In this document: piece after piece, positions 14,498 to 22,019 of the stretch
Position numbering within the stretch: position 1 is the stretch's first letter
Layout: each line of letters starts with the position of its first letter
DNA from: JAKVCB01 sp963578605
GTDB lineage: Bacteria > Planctomycetota > Planctomycetia > Pirellulales > Lacipirellulaceae
Direction: 5' to 3'
Assembly (NCBI GenBank): GCA_963578605.1
Contig: CAUZEA010000086.1
Coordinates: 1-25,219 of the forward strand
Length of the DNA: 25,219 bases
Notes under the pieces: model-generated
What the model saw: the letters and a program-made list of their open reading frames with translations, nothing else
Database searches by the model: none
Told to the model about the DNA's origin: nothing
Made by a program: the position numbers and the translations under genes

Positions 14498-16516
14498 CTA
14501 GAAATGGTCCAGCGAATCGATCCAACGGGCCAGTGGCTCGCGCTCATTGGCGGTCAGTTGTCCCAACTCTGCCCCGATGACCACAACTGTGACGGGGTAA
14601 CCAGCCGAGGACAATTCGCGGAGTCCCTCACGCATTTGCATGGCAAGCGACTGCTCGACCGGGACACCTGCAAAGATCGCGAGGCGCACCGACGGCTCGG
14701 CATGGGGAACTTGAATCTGCCTGGGTACGGGCGCGGCGGCGAGCGAAATTCCCCGCACGACGTTGCGACCTGCCAACCCCAGCAAGCATGCCATCTGCCC
14801 GCCTCCCTGGCGGCCATGTACAACGACTCGCCTTGGGTCGACGTGGTATTTTTGAATCAAACTCACCATCAACTGCCCCAGGTACTCGACCTCGCTCCGC
14901 TGCCAACGGTCATCTTTTTCGGCAGCAGGGCCAGCGAACACCAGGTTGTATTGCTCACAGAGAGGCCCCCAGGCGTCGATTCGGGCCTCGGCGTCATAAT
15001 CTCCCGGCGCATGTAACCACAGGAGCAAGCCGGGCTGAATCCCGTGTTGATACGCCTTTGGCACATAGAGGGCACAATCATTCGGAAATTGGGGTAGTTT
15101 GAGTTGATCGCGGCCATATTTTTTACTGCTATCAACCGCGGCTTCGGGAGCCGCGCTGGTGGTTGTAGGAGGCAAGGTTGTTGGAACATCGGTGGGAAGA
15201 CCGGCGGTAGTTACGGTCAGGGTCCTTGCCGCAGCTTCTCGCTCAAATTCGCAAACAACTTCGGCTCCCACGGGAACGCCGTTCATGGCCTCAATGGCAG
15301 CATCGATCGTTTTGATTTCGGCGCCGTTAACCTTGAGGATGTGGTCACCCGGCAGCAGGCCCGCTTTTTCGGCAGGGCTGTCTTTGTGGGTAGCGCGAAC
15401 CACGACTCCAGCTTCGGCAGGCCGCACTGGCAAGACACCCAGGAACGCATGGCGGTAGGCTCCCGGGGGCCCCGCCAGCGTCACTTCGGTTTCGACCCGT
15501 TGATCATGCTCGCCGCGCAAGACGGTGATGACTACGGTTTCTCCTGCATACCGGGGTCCCAGCGCATAGCGCAAACTGGTAAACGTTGCGGCCGGCTGGT
15601 GATCGACTTCGACAATGCGATCCCCTGGCAGCAGTCCTGCGCCGGCGGCTGGGGAATCTGCCCGCACCGTCGCCACCGTAACGGGATCTTCAAACGGGTT
15701 TGCCTTGGTCAACCCCACGCCCAATCGGCCTGGCTGTTGATCCTCTCCCAATTTCATGCGCTCGATACATTCGGTTATGGGGGCCAACGGAACGGCAAAT
15801 CCGACTCCCGAGTCATACCACTGGAGGCCGGCAGCTTGACTTGTGCTTTGCGGCGACATCGGCACCAGGATCCCCAAGACGCGACCGTAGATATCGATCA
15901 GCGGGCCGCCATAATTGGCAGGCGAAACGGCTGCGTCGGTCTGCAACACCTTGCCAAACAGGCGATTGCGGGCACCCACAATACCGACCGTCACATTCGG
16001 CCGGTCGGCACGAAACGCCCTGCCCACGGCAATCGCCCAGGCACCAACTTCAACTTCTGTGTTTTCACTCCAGTCGGGAACGGGCAGGTCGGTAGCACCC
16101 CGCGTTTTGAGCAACACCAACATGCGGCTATAGTCGGTTGCGACGAGGTCGGCAGCCACCTGCTTCCCCGATGGAAGCCGGACGAAAATCGATGACGGCT
16201 CGGCTGCAAAGTTAAACGCGCTGGAAAGAATGAAACCATCGCTGGAGATGATCAGGCCGGTAGTCGGTCCACTGGCTACCACGTGGCGTCCTAATTTCTC
16301 ATGCCCGCCAATGGTGCTCACCTGGACCACCGAATCTGCGACCACCTCGACGGCATTCTTGACGGCACGCTCTTCGAGCGTAACCAACGACGGGTCACTA
16401 TCGGAGAGGGCAACGTACCCTGGGCTGACAATCATGCCGATCAAGAGGCCCACCCACGGCAGGTCACAACGTCTGCGCAGCGGGGAAGCCAGCAATGACA
16501 AACGGCGCAGGTTCAT
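14498..16516 (-). CDS. HtrA-like pseudoprotease with two PDZ domains and a degenerate alpha/beta-hydrolase domain
   Basis: 672 residues. The ATG at 16516 overlaps the previous stop (ATGA) and has AGGAG 11 nt upstream. The N-terminus is basic and then hydrophobic (19-36), suggesting export or anchoring. Residues 50-255 follow the S1C/HtrA fold with GLIISSDGFIL, ATDYSRMLVLLK and QTDAAVSPANYGGPL. All three catalytic positions are replaced: His by Phe101, Asp by Met132, Ser by Tyr202. Two PDZ domains follow (about 263-348 and 357-437), each with a GLLPGD motif, then a Pro/Thr-rich linker (440-460). Residues 475-672 resemble esterases of the PHB-depolymerase/LpqC type (LYVPKAY, LLLWLH, DPRRVVVHG), but the nucleophile elbow reads G-R-Q570-G-G instead of G-x-S-x-G, and no catalytic Asp or His motif is evident near the end. 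It is probably a binding or regulatory partner of the intact protease two genes upstream. Last gene before the terminator. Confidence 0.9.
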   Translation of the reverse strand: MNLRRLSLLASPLRRRCDLPWVGLLIGMIVSPGYVALSDSDPSLVTLEERAVKNAVEVVADSVVQVSTIGGHEKLGRHVVASGPTTGLIISSDGFILSSAFNFAAEPSSIFVRLPSGKQVAADLVATDYSRMLVLLKTRGATDLPVPDWSENTEVEVGAWAIAVGRAFRADRPNVTVGIVGARNRLFGKVLQTDAAVSPANYGGPLIDIYGRVLGILVPMSPQSTSQAAGLQWYDSGVGFAVPLAPITECIERMKLGEDQQPGRLGVGLTKANPFEDPVTVATVRADSPAAGAGLLPGDRIVEVDHQPAATFTSLRYALGPRYAGETVVITVLRGEHDQRVETEVTLAGPPGAYRHAFLGVLPVRPAEAGVVVRATHKDSPAEKAGLLPGDHILKVNGAEIKTIDAAIEAMNGVPVGAEVVCEFEREAAARTLTVTTAGLPTDVPTTLPPTTTSAAPEAAVDSSKKYGRDQLKLPQFPNDCALYVPKAYQHGIQPGLLLWLHAPGDYDAEARIDAWGPLCEQYNLVFAGPAAEKDDRWQRSEVEYLGQLMVSLIQKYHVDPRRVVVHGRQGGGQMACLLGLAGRNVVRGISLAAAPVPRQIQVPHAEPSVRLAIFAGVPVEQSLAMQMREGLRELSSAGYPVTVVVIGAELGQLTANEREPLARWIDSLDHF

Positions 16517-17562
16517 TCTTCGACTTGCTCCTGTGACTGCAGGACGACTTCAACAACTTCGTCACCGCGGAGGAGCGTCAACTTGACCTGGTCAGAAATC
16601 TCGTTCCGGGCGATCAACGCTTCACATTCGCTACAGGAACCGGCAAAATTTCCATCAACCATGACAATGAGGTCATCGACCTGGATGCCTCCCCGAGCCG
16701 CAGCCGAATCTGGCAGCACTCGATCAACGTACGCCGGGGTGCGTGCTACGACATCGGGCACAAGAATCATCCCCAGGTCCCCACAGGCGAGCGGACGATT
16801 GGGTCGATTGAGTTCGTCGAGTGGTGGTAGTTGGTGTCGCCCGGCTACGATATCTTCCACAACGTTCGCAAAAGCATCGACGGGCAAGGCAAAATTGAGC
16901 CAGGTGTTGGTTAGCTGGCTGCGGGCTTCCTTGCCAATCAACCCCAGCAACCGGCCGTGTACATCGGTGAGTGCTCCGCCGGCAGCACCTGGGTTGTTGG
17001 TGACCGCATCGACCACGTAGACGTCACCCCGGTAACGGACATTGGCCGCCCCGCGCCGGGCTGCCAGGGGCGCCACGGCAGCAACCGTTCCATGGAGTAC
17101 GCTGACAGATTCGTTACCGGTCGCGATGCCGAATAAATTATTAAACGCCAACACCCTGCCTCCCACATCGCTTGAGCCCGACTGAGAAAGGTCAAACATC
17201 GGGACCGGTTCCTCCCTGGGATCAAAACGGAGGATGGCAATCTCCGTGACTGGATCGCTGCCAACGGGACTGGCGTCGAAGCGCCGCCCATCATCCAGCA
17301 CAAGCGTCACTTCATCCGCATCCAACACATAGCTGGAAACCGTCAGCACGTACCCTGGGGGCTCGATCAAGATTCCGCTTTGATAGGCTTCCAAGCCACG
17401 CAACCCACCCGCCCCAAAAATCTTTACGACTTTGGGTTGAACTTGCCTGACCACCTGAACAAAATTTCCCTCATTTGGCGCAGCAGCGAGCAACGAAGGC
17501 ACAGCTAAACTCGCCAGCACCAGACCGACACCACGGAGCATAGAACTGAATTCACAATTCAT
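16513..17562 (-). CDS. HtrA-like pseudoprotease with one PDZ domain
   Basis: 349 residues from ATG 17562, 3 bp after the stop of the intact protease gene; its own stop overlaps the next start by 4 nt. An N-terminal signal peptide (h-region about 11-25, ending LLAAA) indicates export. Residues 35-240 keep landmarks of the S1C trypsin-like fold: SGILIEPPGYVLT, GSDPVTEIAILRFD and NPGAAGGALTDVHGRLLGLIG. Compared with the intact neighbour, His75 corresponds to Ser77 (or Tyr78 if a one-residue insertion is placed there), Asp106 to Glu107 and Ser188 to Ala194, so proteolysis is not expected. A PDZ domain follows at about 260-342, with a C-S-E-C pair (310-313) that could be redox-active or disulfide-forming. 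Its role, perhaps as a scaffold or inhibitor-like partner of the active protease, is inference from gene order. Confidence 0.9.
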   Translation of the reverse strand: MNCEFSSMLRGVGLVLASLAVPSLLAAAPNEGNFVQVVRQVQPKVVKIFGAGGLRGLEAYQSGILIEPPGYVLTVSSYVLDADEVTLVLDDGRRFDASPVGSDPVTEIAILRFDPREEPVPMFDLSQSGSSDVGGRVLAFNNLFGIATGNESVSVLHGTVAAVAPLAARRGAANVRYRGDVYVVDAVTNNPGAAGGALTDVHGRLLGLIGKEARSQLTNTWLNFALPVDAFANVVEDIVAGRHQLPPLDELNRPNRPLACGDLGMILVPDVVARTPAYVDRVLPDSAAARGGIQVDDLIVMVDGNFAGSCSECEALIARNEISDQVKLTLLRGDEVVEVVLQSQEQVEE

Positions 17563-17565
17563 AGG

Positions 17566-19332
17566 TCATTCCGTATCGGATCCTTCAGGACGATCAAAAG
17601 AGTTGACCTCCAGAGCGGCATATATTTCGTCTCCATAACGGATGACCCATCGGTGCGGTAACCGCAGCCCGTCGACATCCCGTTGATCTTCGAAATAAAT
17701 CTCACACGGATCGTCATCGCTCGTACGAAAGAATTCCAGGCCAACAAGGTCTGCTGATTCCGGATCAAAATAGAACCGATACTCGGCACCGCCATACACA
17801 CCGACCAGGCAATCAACGAGATTATCGGGCTTATCCCACGGAAGCGTCCCCAAGTAGTAAACATCGCCGAACTTCCCCAGCCCGGCGACCCGCAGTCGCT
17901 GCCAACCGTGCAGGGCGGCAAGCAGCCCTCCCGAGCCGGGGGGACTTGAAGATTCGGTCACGGGTAAAGTCAAGTCGGCACTTGAAACACCGCGCGGCAT
18001 TTCGATGGTGCCACGGTGTCGTGACAACTCGATTCGGAAATCTCCGCCCGTCTCAACCTTACCGCCAACCACCCAGTCATACCCACCGTGGGGGTCTTTC
18101 CCGGCCGAAATCTTGTTCCAAATCCGATCCTGGTGGTATTGGTTGAACCAGTAGTTCGCATAGCCTCGACGTGCCACATAGTGCTCGGCTACGACGCCGG
18201 TCAATTTCGCTTTCGCCGGTAGCCCGAACCTGGGTTTTTTGGGTTGCTCCGGCGCATCTGGGAGTGGCTCGTCGGGTTCGCCGGGACGATCGGGAAGTTC
18301 AGGTTGTGGCCAATTTCTTCCTTCCAGAAGTTCCAGTAACTCGGCCTGGCGATGATGTCCGGTCAACCGGGCCAGGCACTCGTGCTCCCGGCCATGCCGC
18401 CGAAACACGAGCGGTACCCGCCAGCCGCGCGGAAATGTTCCCAGCGCATTCTTGAAACCATTGACGGTAGCGAGGTCGTAGTCTGCAAACCGCACAAGCT
18501 GATCACCGTACCGCAAGCCACGACGAAAGGCATCGCTATCGTCAAGGATATCGTCGACGACAACCCGGCCCTGCTCGTCGGCTGAAACGACAGCCCCCAG
18601 CGATGCGTGATCAACAATCCGCCCACTCTTGAGATAACCGAGAAAACGTTTAATTTGATTAATCGAGATGGCATAGCCAACACCGACATTGACCCGCCCG
18701 CGCTTCTCGAACGACCCCCGACCATTAATCCCCACTAACCGCCCGGCGGCGTCAAAGAGTGGGCCCCCTGAATTGCCCGGGTTAATCGCTGCGTCCGTTT
18801 GCAGACAGTCGGTGTATTCGAGCAAGGTACCCGCCGGATATTGGTAACGGTGGACGCCCGAAATAATCCCATATGACACCGACGGTTGAAAATCATCGGA
18901 TAGTGCAAACGGGTTGCCGACAACGTAAGCCCAATGGCCGGTACGGACCAGGTCACTGTCGCCCATTTCTGCAACCGGAAAGTCGTCGCGCCCAAACAGT
19001 TTAATCAGGGCCACATCGCCGGTCGGATCCATTCCTACAATGACGGCGTCGTAGAGTTGGCCGTTGGTCATTCCACACTTCATCGCGGGGCCACATGGTG
19101 ACGACACGTGAAAATTGGTCAAGGCGTAGCCGTCCGCCGAAATCACCACCCCCGATCCCACACCCTGTCCTGTGGTGTCGATGATTGCCAGGGTGGGCTC
19201 CACGATTTTCCGCACAACCGCAATGCGGTCTGCCTGGGCGCGGAGGACCTTCTCTTCGGGTACAGCCTCTGCGGCGCCAGCCGCAAGTGCCAACAAACCA
19301 AGACCAAGAATTGAGCAGCTAAAGATTTTCAC
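17566..19332 (-). CDS. Secreted HtrA-like (S1C) serine protease with PDZ and a C-terminal beta-rich domain
   Basis: 588 residues. The GTG at 19332 overlaps the stop of the NPCBM gene by 4 nt (GTGA), suggesting translational coupling; no Shine-Dalgarno sequence is evident. Signal peptide 1-23 (cleavage near AGAAEA). The protease domain (about 28-235) has an intact triad: His75 in GYALTNFHV, Asp106 in DPTGDVALIK, Ser188 in NPGNSGGPL. Cys80 and Cys86 just after the His may form a disulfide. A divergent PDZ domain covers about 240-325, followed by a Pro/Glu-rich linker (341-367). The region 375-580 ends with a DVDGLRLPHRWVIRYGD motif reminiscent of LolA-like beta-folds; that assignment is tentative. 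HtrA-family proteases cleave misfolded or signalling proteins in the periplasm. It heads a run of three paralogous proteins of which it is the only one with a complete triad. Confidence 0.95.
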   Translation of the reverse strand: MKIFSCSILGLGLLALAAGAAEAVPEEKVLRAQADRIAVVRKIVEPTLAIIDTTGQGVGSGVVISADGYALTNFHVSSPCGPAMKCGMTNGQLYDAVIVGMDPTGDVALIKLFGRDDFPVAEMGDSDLVRTGHWAYVVGNPFALSDDFQPSVSYGIISGVHRYQYPAGTLLEYTDCLQTDAAINPGNSGGPLFDAAGRLVGINGRGSFEKRGRVNVGVGYAISINQIKRFLGYLKSGRIVDHASLGAVVSADEQGRVVVDDILDDSDAFRRGLRYGDQLVRFADYDLATVNGFKNALGTFPRGWRVPLVFRRHGREHECLARLTGHHRQAELLELLEGRNWPQPELPDRPGEPDEPLPDAPEQPKKPRFGLPAKAKLTGVVAEHYVARRGYANYWFNQYHQDRIWNKISAGKDPHGGYDWVVGGKVETGGDFRIELSRHRGTIEMPRGVSSADLTLPVTESSSPPGSGGLLAALHGWQRLRVAGLGKFGDVYYLGTLPWDKPDNLVDCLVGVYGGAEYRFYFDPESADLVGLEFFRTSDDDPCEIYFEDQRDVDGLRLPHRWVIRYGDEIYAALEVNSFDRPEGSDTE

Positions 19333-20582
19333 TTGGTAAACTTTGCATCGCAGAGGTTGACAAGGTCGCCCGAGTCGAGATTGCCACCATAGTCGACAAG
19401 CAGGCGGAACACACGCACGTTTTGAACCGGAACATCAATCGCCAGCGGAGCGTCGGTCCCCTTGACTTCCTGGTCAAAGAGAACTTGACCATCGCCAGAA
19501 ATGATCAATTGGACTTGTCCCTGCCGAAGCACATGGGGATCAATGCCAGCCAGGGCGACAAACCGCTTGCATCCCTGCGGCACCCGATAGGCAAGTTCAC
19601 TGCGACTCCGCATCGCGACCCCTTTACCATACGCTTGTTCGGCTTGTACCCCCGCACGATCGGTCGATCCAGGCATCACAACCGACAAGGTTGTGCCAAA
19701 GAAAGACCGGTCGAATTGTGGCTGGCCGTGGGACTGGGCCAACTTCATATTGGGTGGCAAACCAATCAGTGGTGTCCAGCGACTTAGTTGAGGCTCCAGA
19801 TCACTGAGATAGACAAGCTTTCCGGAAGAAAAATCGATCCAGATAACCTTCTCCCACGGCACGGCCAACGGGGTGCCACCAGCAGTGACAAACTGCAACA
19901 ACCCTTCATGGTATTGAAGTTGATTCGCAACGGCGTGCAGGCCTCCCACCGCATGAATAATGCAGGTTGTTTTGTCGGTACGATTCGGCTGAGGTCGATA
20001 ATACTGGAACCCTGCTACCTTGGACCGACTCACCGGGATTGTTTCGTCATCGAGTGAGAACATCACCTGCTCCGCCGTGACCCCGCCCAACAACCCCTGC
20101 AAGTGGTCTAACTTTGCCCCCACCCGACGACGGATGACTAACACATCCCCTGGCAAGTGGAACTCGCGAATTTCATCCCACGTCAGGGCATCCTCCGTTG
20201 AAAACTGTTCCAATTCGACCGCCCGAACAAGTTCGACAGGAACCCGTATTGTCTCATGACGAGGGGTCCAGAAATCGTCAAGTTCAAGGATCGCCTCATC
20301 GTCGACCACCTCATAGTTGTTGGCGGGCAATTTTGTCCCGTCGATAAACTCAACCACCAGCTGGATGGGGGGGGCCTCGGGGACGTGGGCAGGCGACCTG
20401 AGCGCAATCAACTCCTGTTCGACGATAGCGGCAGGCTTGCCGTCCGACTCCAGGGTTAACGTGCCGTCGCTCCAGGCCTGGAGTTGTCCCATCTGTGACT
20501 TGCCGTCGAGGCGGGTGACAACCACCTCAGGAGCCACCTGGGCTACCAACATTGCAGTGCAAACGGGAAAAATCCAAGTCAT
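19329..20582 (-). CDS. Secreted NPCBM-domain protein
   Basis: 417 residues from ATG 20582, chosen over an in-frame TTG at 20615 because it gives a clean signal peptide (MTWIFPVCTAMLVAQVA). No clear Shine-Dalgarno sequence is visible. Residues 257-417 match the NPCBM/NEW2 carbohydrate-binding fold: VYLSDLEP, AYGKGVAMRSRSELAYRV, KRFVALAGID, GDGQVLFDQ and VDYGGNLDSGD. The N-terminal 250 residues contain several short beta-rich stretches of the type DG-x-x-x-x-G-x-L...L, perhaps a series of small barrels; I do not recognise the family. NPCBM domains are attached to many glycoside hydrolases but here no catalytic domain is present, so the protein is probably a sugar-binding envelope component. It lies 39 bp after the coiled-coil gene and overlaps the active HtrA gene by 4 nt. 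Confidence 0.9.
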   Translation of the reverse strand: MTWIFPVCTAMLVAQVAPEVVVTRLDGKSQMGQLQAWSDGTLTLESDGKPAAIVEQELIALRSPAHVPEAPPIQLVVEFIDGTKLPANNYEVVDDEAILELDDFWTPRHETIRVPVELVRAVELEQFSTEDALTWDEIREFHLPGDVLVIRRRVGAKLDHLQGLLGGVTAEQVMFSLDDETIPVSRSKVAGFQYYRPQPNRTDKTTCIIHAVGGLHAVANQLQYHEGLLQFVTAGGTPLAVPWEKVIWIDFSSGKLVYLSDLEPQLSRWTPLIGLPPNMKLAQSHGQPQFDRSFFGTTLSVVMPGSTDRAGVQAEQAYGKGVAMRSRSELAYRVPQGCKRFVALAGIDPHVLRQGQVQLIISGDGQVLFDQEVKGTDAPLAIDVPVQNVRVFRLLVDYGGNLDSGDLVNLCDAKFTK

Positions 20583-20621
20583 GGTCACTGTCGGGTTCGA
20601 AGGTAGCGTGCCCAAGTGGGT

Positions 20622-21707
20622 TTACGGAGCGTTAGCCGACTGACCTCTGGCCAGTTCACGAAAATACTGTTCGATAACCTCTCGATAATGAGCAGGAAAC
20701 TCTCGACCAATTTGTTGGAGAGCCTGTTCGCGTTCTTTCGGTGGTAAATCTCCCCAACCCGATTTGTTACCTATATCCCGTTGCTCGACTTTCCCTGGGG
20801 CTTGCATTTCTGCCAGTCGACTGTCCTGCATCGGTTTTCCGCCCGAGTTGGCACGAGCCTGACCTTTACCAGCAGACTGTTGCTGCTGCTCCTCAAGTTC
20901 CTCGATCATCTTATCAAGCGAGTCAATGACCCCTTGTTCGATTCCTTGCACCGTTTTACCGGCTCGGCCTTTTACCAACCGTCGCTGAATGTCGGACATC
21001 CGGCGGGCAATATGGTCTAACGATTCATCCTCCAACCGCTCGACGTCCTTGACAATAAGCCGGCCCAGTTGTTGATACCGCTCTGGCAATTCAGACTCGC
21101 GCTCCAACAACTGGGCAGCCAAAGATCCTGCCTCAGCGGGGTGAACTAAAAAATGGTGGGCGACGGCTCGACAGAACAAGAGCGTGTCGGGAGCAACGAC
21201 ATCGCGGGCACTTAAACCCGCCATCGACACCAGTGCCTCGTCGTACAATCCTACTTGGGTCTGCCACCGGGCCAGATAAAGCCGCATGTTGTTGCGAACC
21301 AGTCGCGGAGTCTCCGGCTCGTCAAGCCAGCTCCACTCAGCAGGCAGAAGCCCGGCGGAGAACGTCTGGCAATGCTCAATGACGTTTGCCACGCGCGGGT
21401 CAACCCGGGCAAAGGCTTCCGCCAATGCGTCAAGTCGACCAAAGTCTCGTGCACTCTCCCCGGCCGTCTCCCAACGAGCCAGAATGGCGGCCTGATCGCT
21501 GGCGGAGAGCGATTGTTCCTCAAGCCAGCTTTTGAGTTCCACCGCTACTTCGGCATTTGTGCGAATGGTCCACCCAGGTGTCGCCAGGAAATCTCCGATC
21601 CCGTCACCCGCGAGCAGGCAGGCCCCTCCAGTATGGAGGATCCACACGACAACCGAGACGACCGCACGAACACACCACCTCCGATTTGGATCTCGAATAC
21701 CTTGCAT
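20622..21707 (-). CDS. Secreted or anchored coiled-coil protein with QGIEQ motif
   Basis: 361 residues from ATG 21707, chosen over an in-frame TTG at 21734 because AGGAG lies 11 nt upstream. A basic N-terminus and the hydrophobic stretch AVVSVVVWILHTGGACLLAG (about 15-34) form a signal peptide or anchor; the cysteine is not in a canonical lipobox. The middle (50-210) is alpha-helical and TPR-like in appearance. A coiled-coil part (215-275) includes QGIEQGVIDSLDKMIEEL, followed by a Gln/Gly/Ala-rich linker. The C-terminus carries LPPKEREQALQQIG, FPAHYREVIEQYFREL, a pattern I associate with planctomycetal proteins encoded near DUF4175-like genes. Function unknown; probably a structural or assembly partner. 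First gene of the packed group ending in the three HtrA-like genes. Confidence 0.88.
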   Translation of the reverse strand: MQGIRDPNRRWCVRAVVSVVVWILHTGGACLLAGDGIGDFLATPGWTIRTNAEVAVELKSWLEEQSLSASDQAAILARWETAGESARDFGRLDALAEAFARVDPRVANVIEHCQTFSAGLLPAEWSWLDEPETPRLVRNNMRLYLARWQTQVGLYDEALVSMAGLSARDVVAPDTLLFCRAVAHHFLVHPAEAGSLAAQLLERESELPERYQQLGRLIVKDVERLEDESLDHIARRMSDIQRRLVKGRAGKTVQGIEQGVIDSLDKMIEELEEQQQQSAGKGQARANSGGKPMQDSRLAEMQAPGKVEQRDIGNKSGWGDLPPKEREQALQQIGREFPAHYREVIEQYFRELARGQSANAP

Positions 21708-21718
21708 GGCTTTCGACG

Positions 21719-21723
21719 CTCCT
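21719..21723 (-). promoter_or_regulatory. Ribosome binding site deciding the ATG 21707 start
   Basis: AGGAG on the minus strand, 11 nt before ATG 21707 and just downstream of the alternative TTG at 21734, so only the ATG start can use it. Confidence 0.55.
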
Positions 21724-21899
21724 GTTGGCTGCAATCGCCTGCCACCCGAAGTTCAAGTGGATCAACCGGTCCAGGTGTTCACTTCTGGTCCCAGCCCGCC
21801 TCAAACGGGCCGTTGACCAGTCACTTCGTACCAACGAGGGCCATTCGGTCCGCCAGATCACAATTTTGCCGAAGGAGACCTCTTCCCTGTAACGCCTTT

Positions 21900-21928
21900 A
21901 TTATCGCGCATCTTGCAATGAAGTCCAA
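21900..21928 (-). promoter_or_regulatory. Candidate sigma70-type promoter for the five-gene coiled-coil/NPCBM/HtrA group
   Basis: On the minus strand TTGGAC (21923-21928) and GATAAT (21900-21905) are separated by exactly 17 bp. The -10 box matches 5/6, the -35 box 3/6. It lies about 190 bp upstream of ATG 21707 in an otherwise empty gap. Confidence 0.35.
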
Positions 21929-22019
21929 TGAAAATGGCTAAACCAGGGGGGATCGGTAATCTGCCCAGTGATATTCGTCCCTATTTTCGTTCTGACATGA
22001 AGGCTGACTTCACCAAAGC

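Larger units (their letters stand above)
21708..22019 (-). other. 312-bp gap between the two coiled-coil genes
   Basis: No gene is supported here; short open frames on both strands lack recognisable features. On the minus strand it contains a candidate promoter (21900-21928) and the ribosome binding site of the next gene. A 5-bp inverted repeat (TGAAG/CTTCA) near 22000-22015 lacks a T tract and is probably not a terminator. The gap divides the right-hand cluster into two groups. Confidence 0.6.

Noticed and set aside
15104..16195. Plus-strand open frame of 363 codons antisense to the last pseudoprotease gene.
   Set aside because: It lies entirely opposite a domain-rich gene and its translation shows no recognisable motif; long antisense frames are expected in GC-rich coding DNA.
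14498..17562. Interpretation of the two degenerate HtrA-like genes as decaying pseudogenes.
   Set aside because: Both frames are intact and tightly coupled, keep N-terminal targeting sequences, fold landmarks and PDZ domains, and change precisely the catalytic residues.
21998..22015. Short inverted repeat TGAAG/CTTCA after the 588-residue coiled-coil gene, considered as a terminator.
   Set aside because: A 5-bp AT-containing stem without a following T run is too weak.
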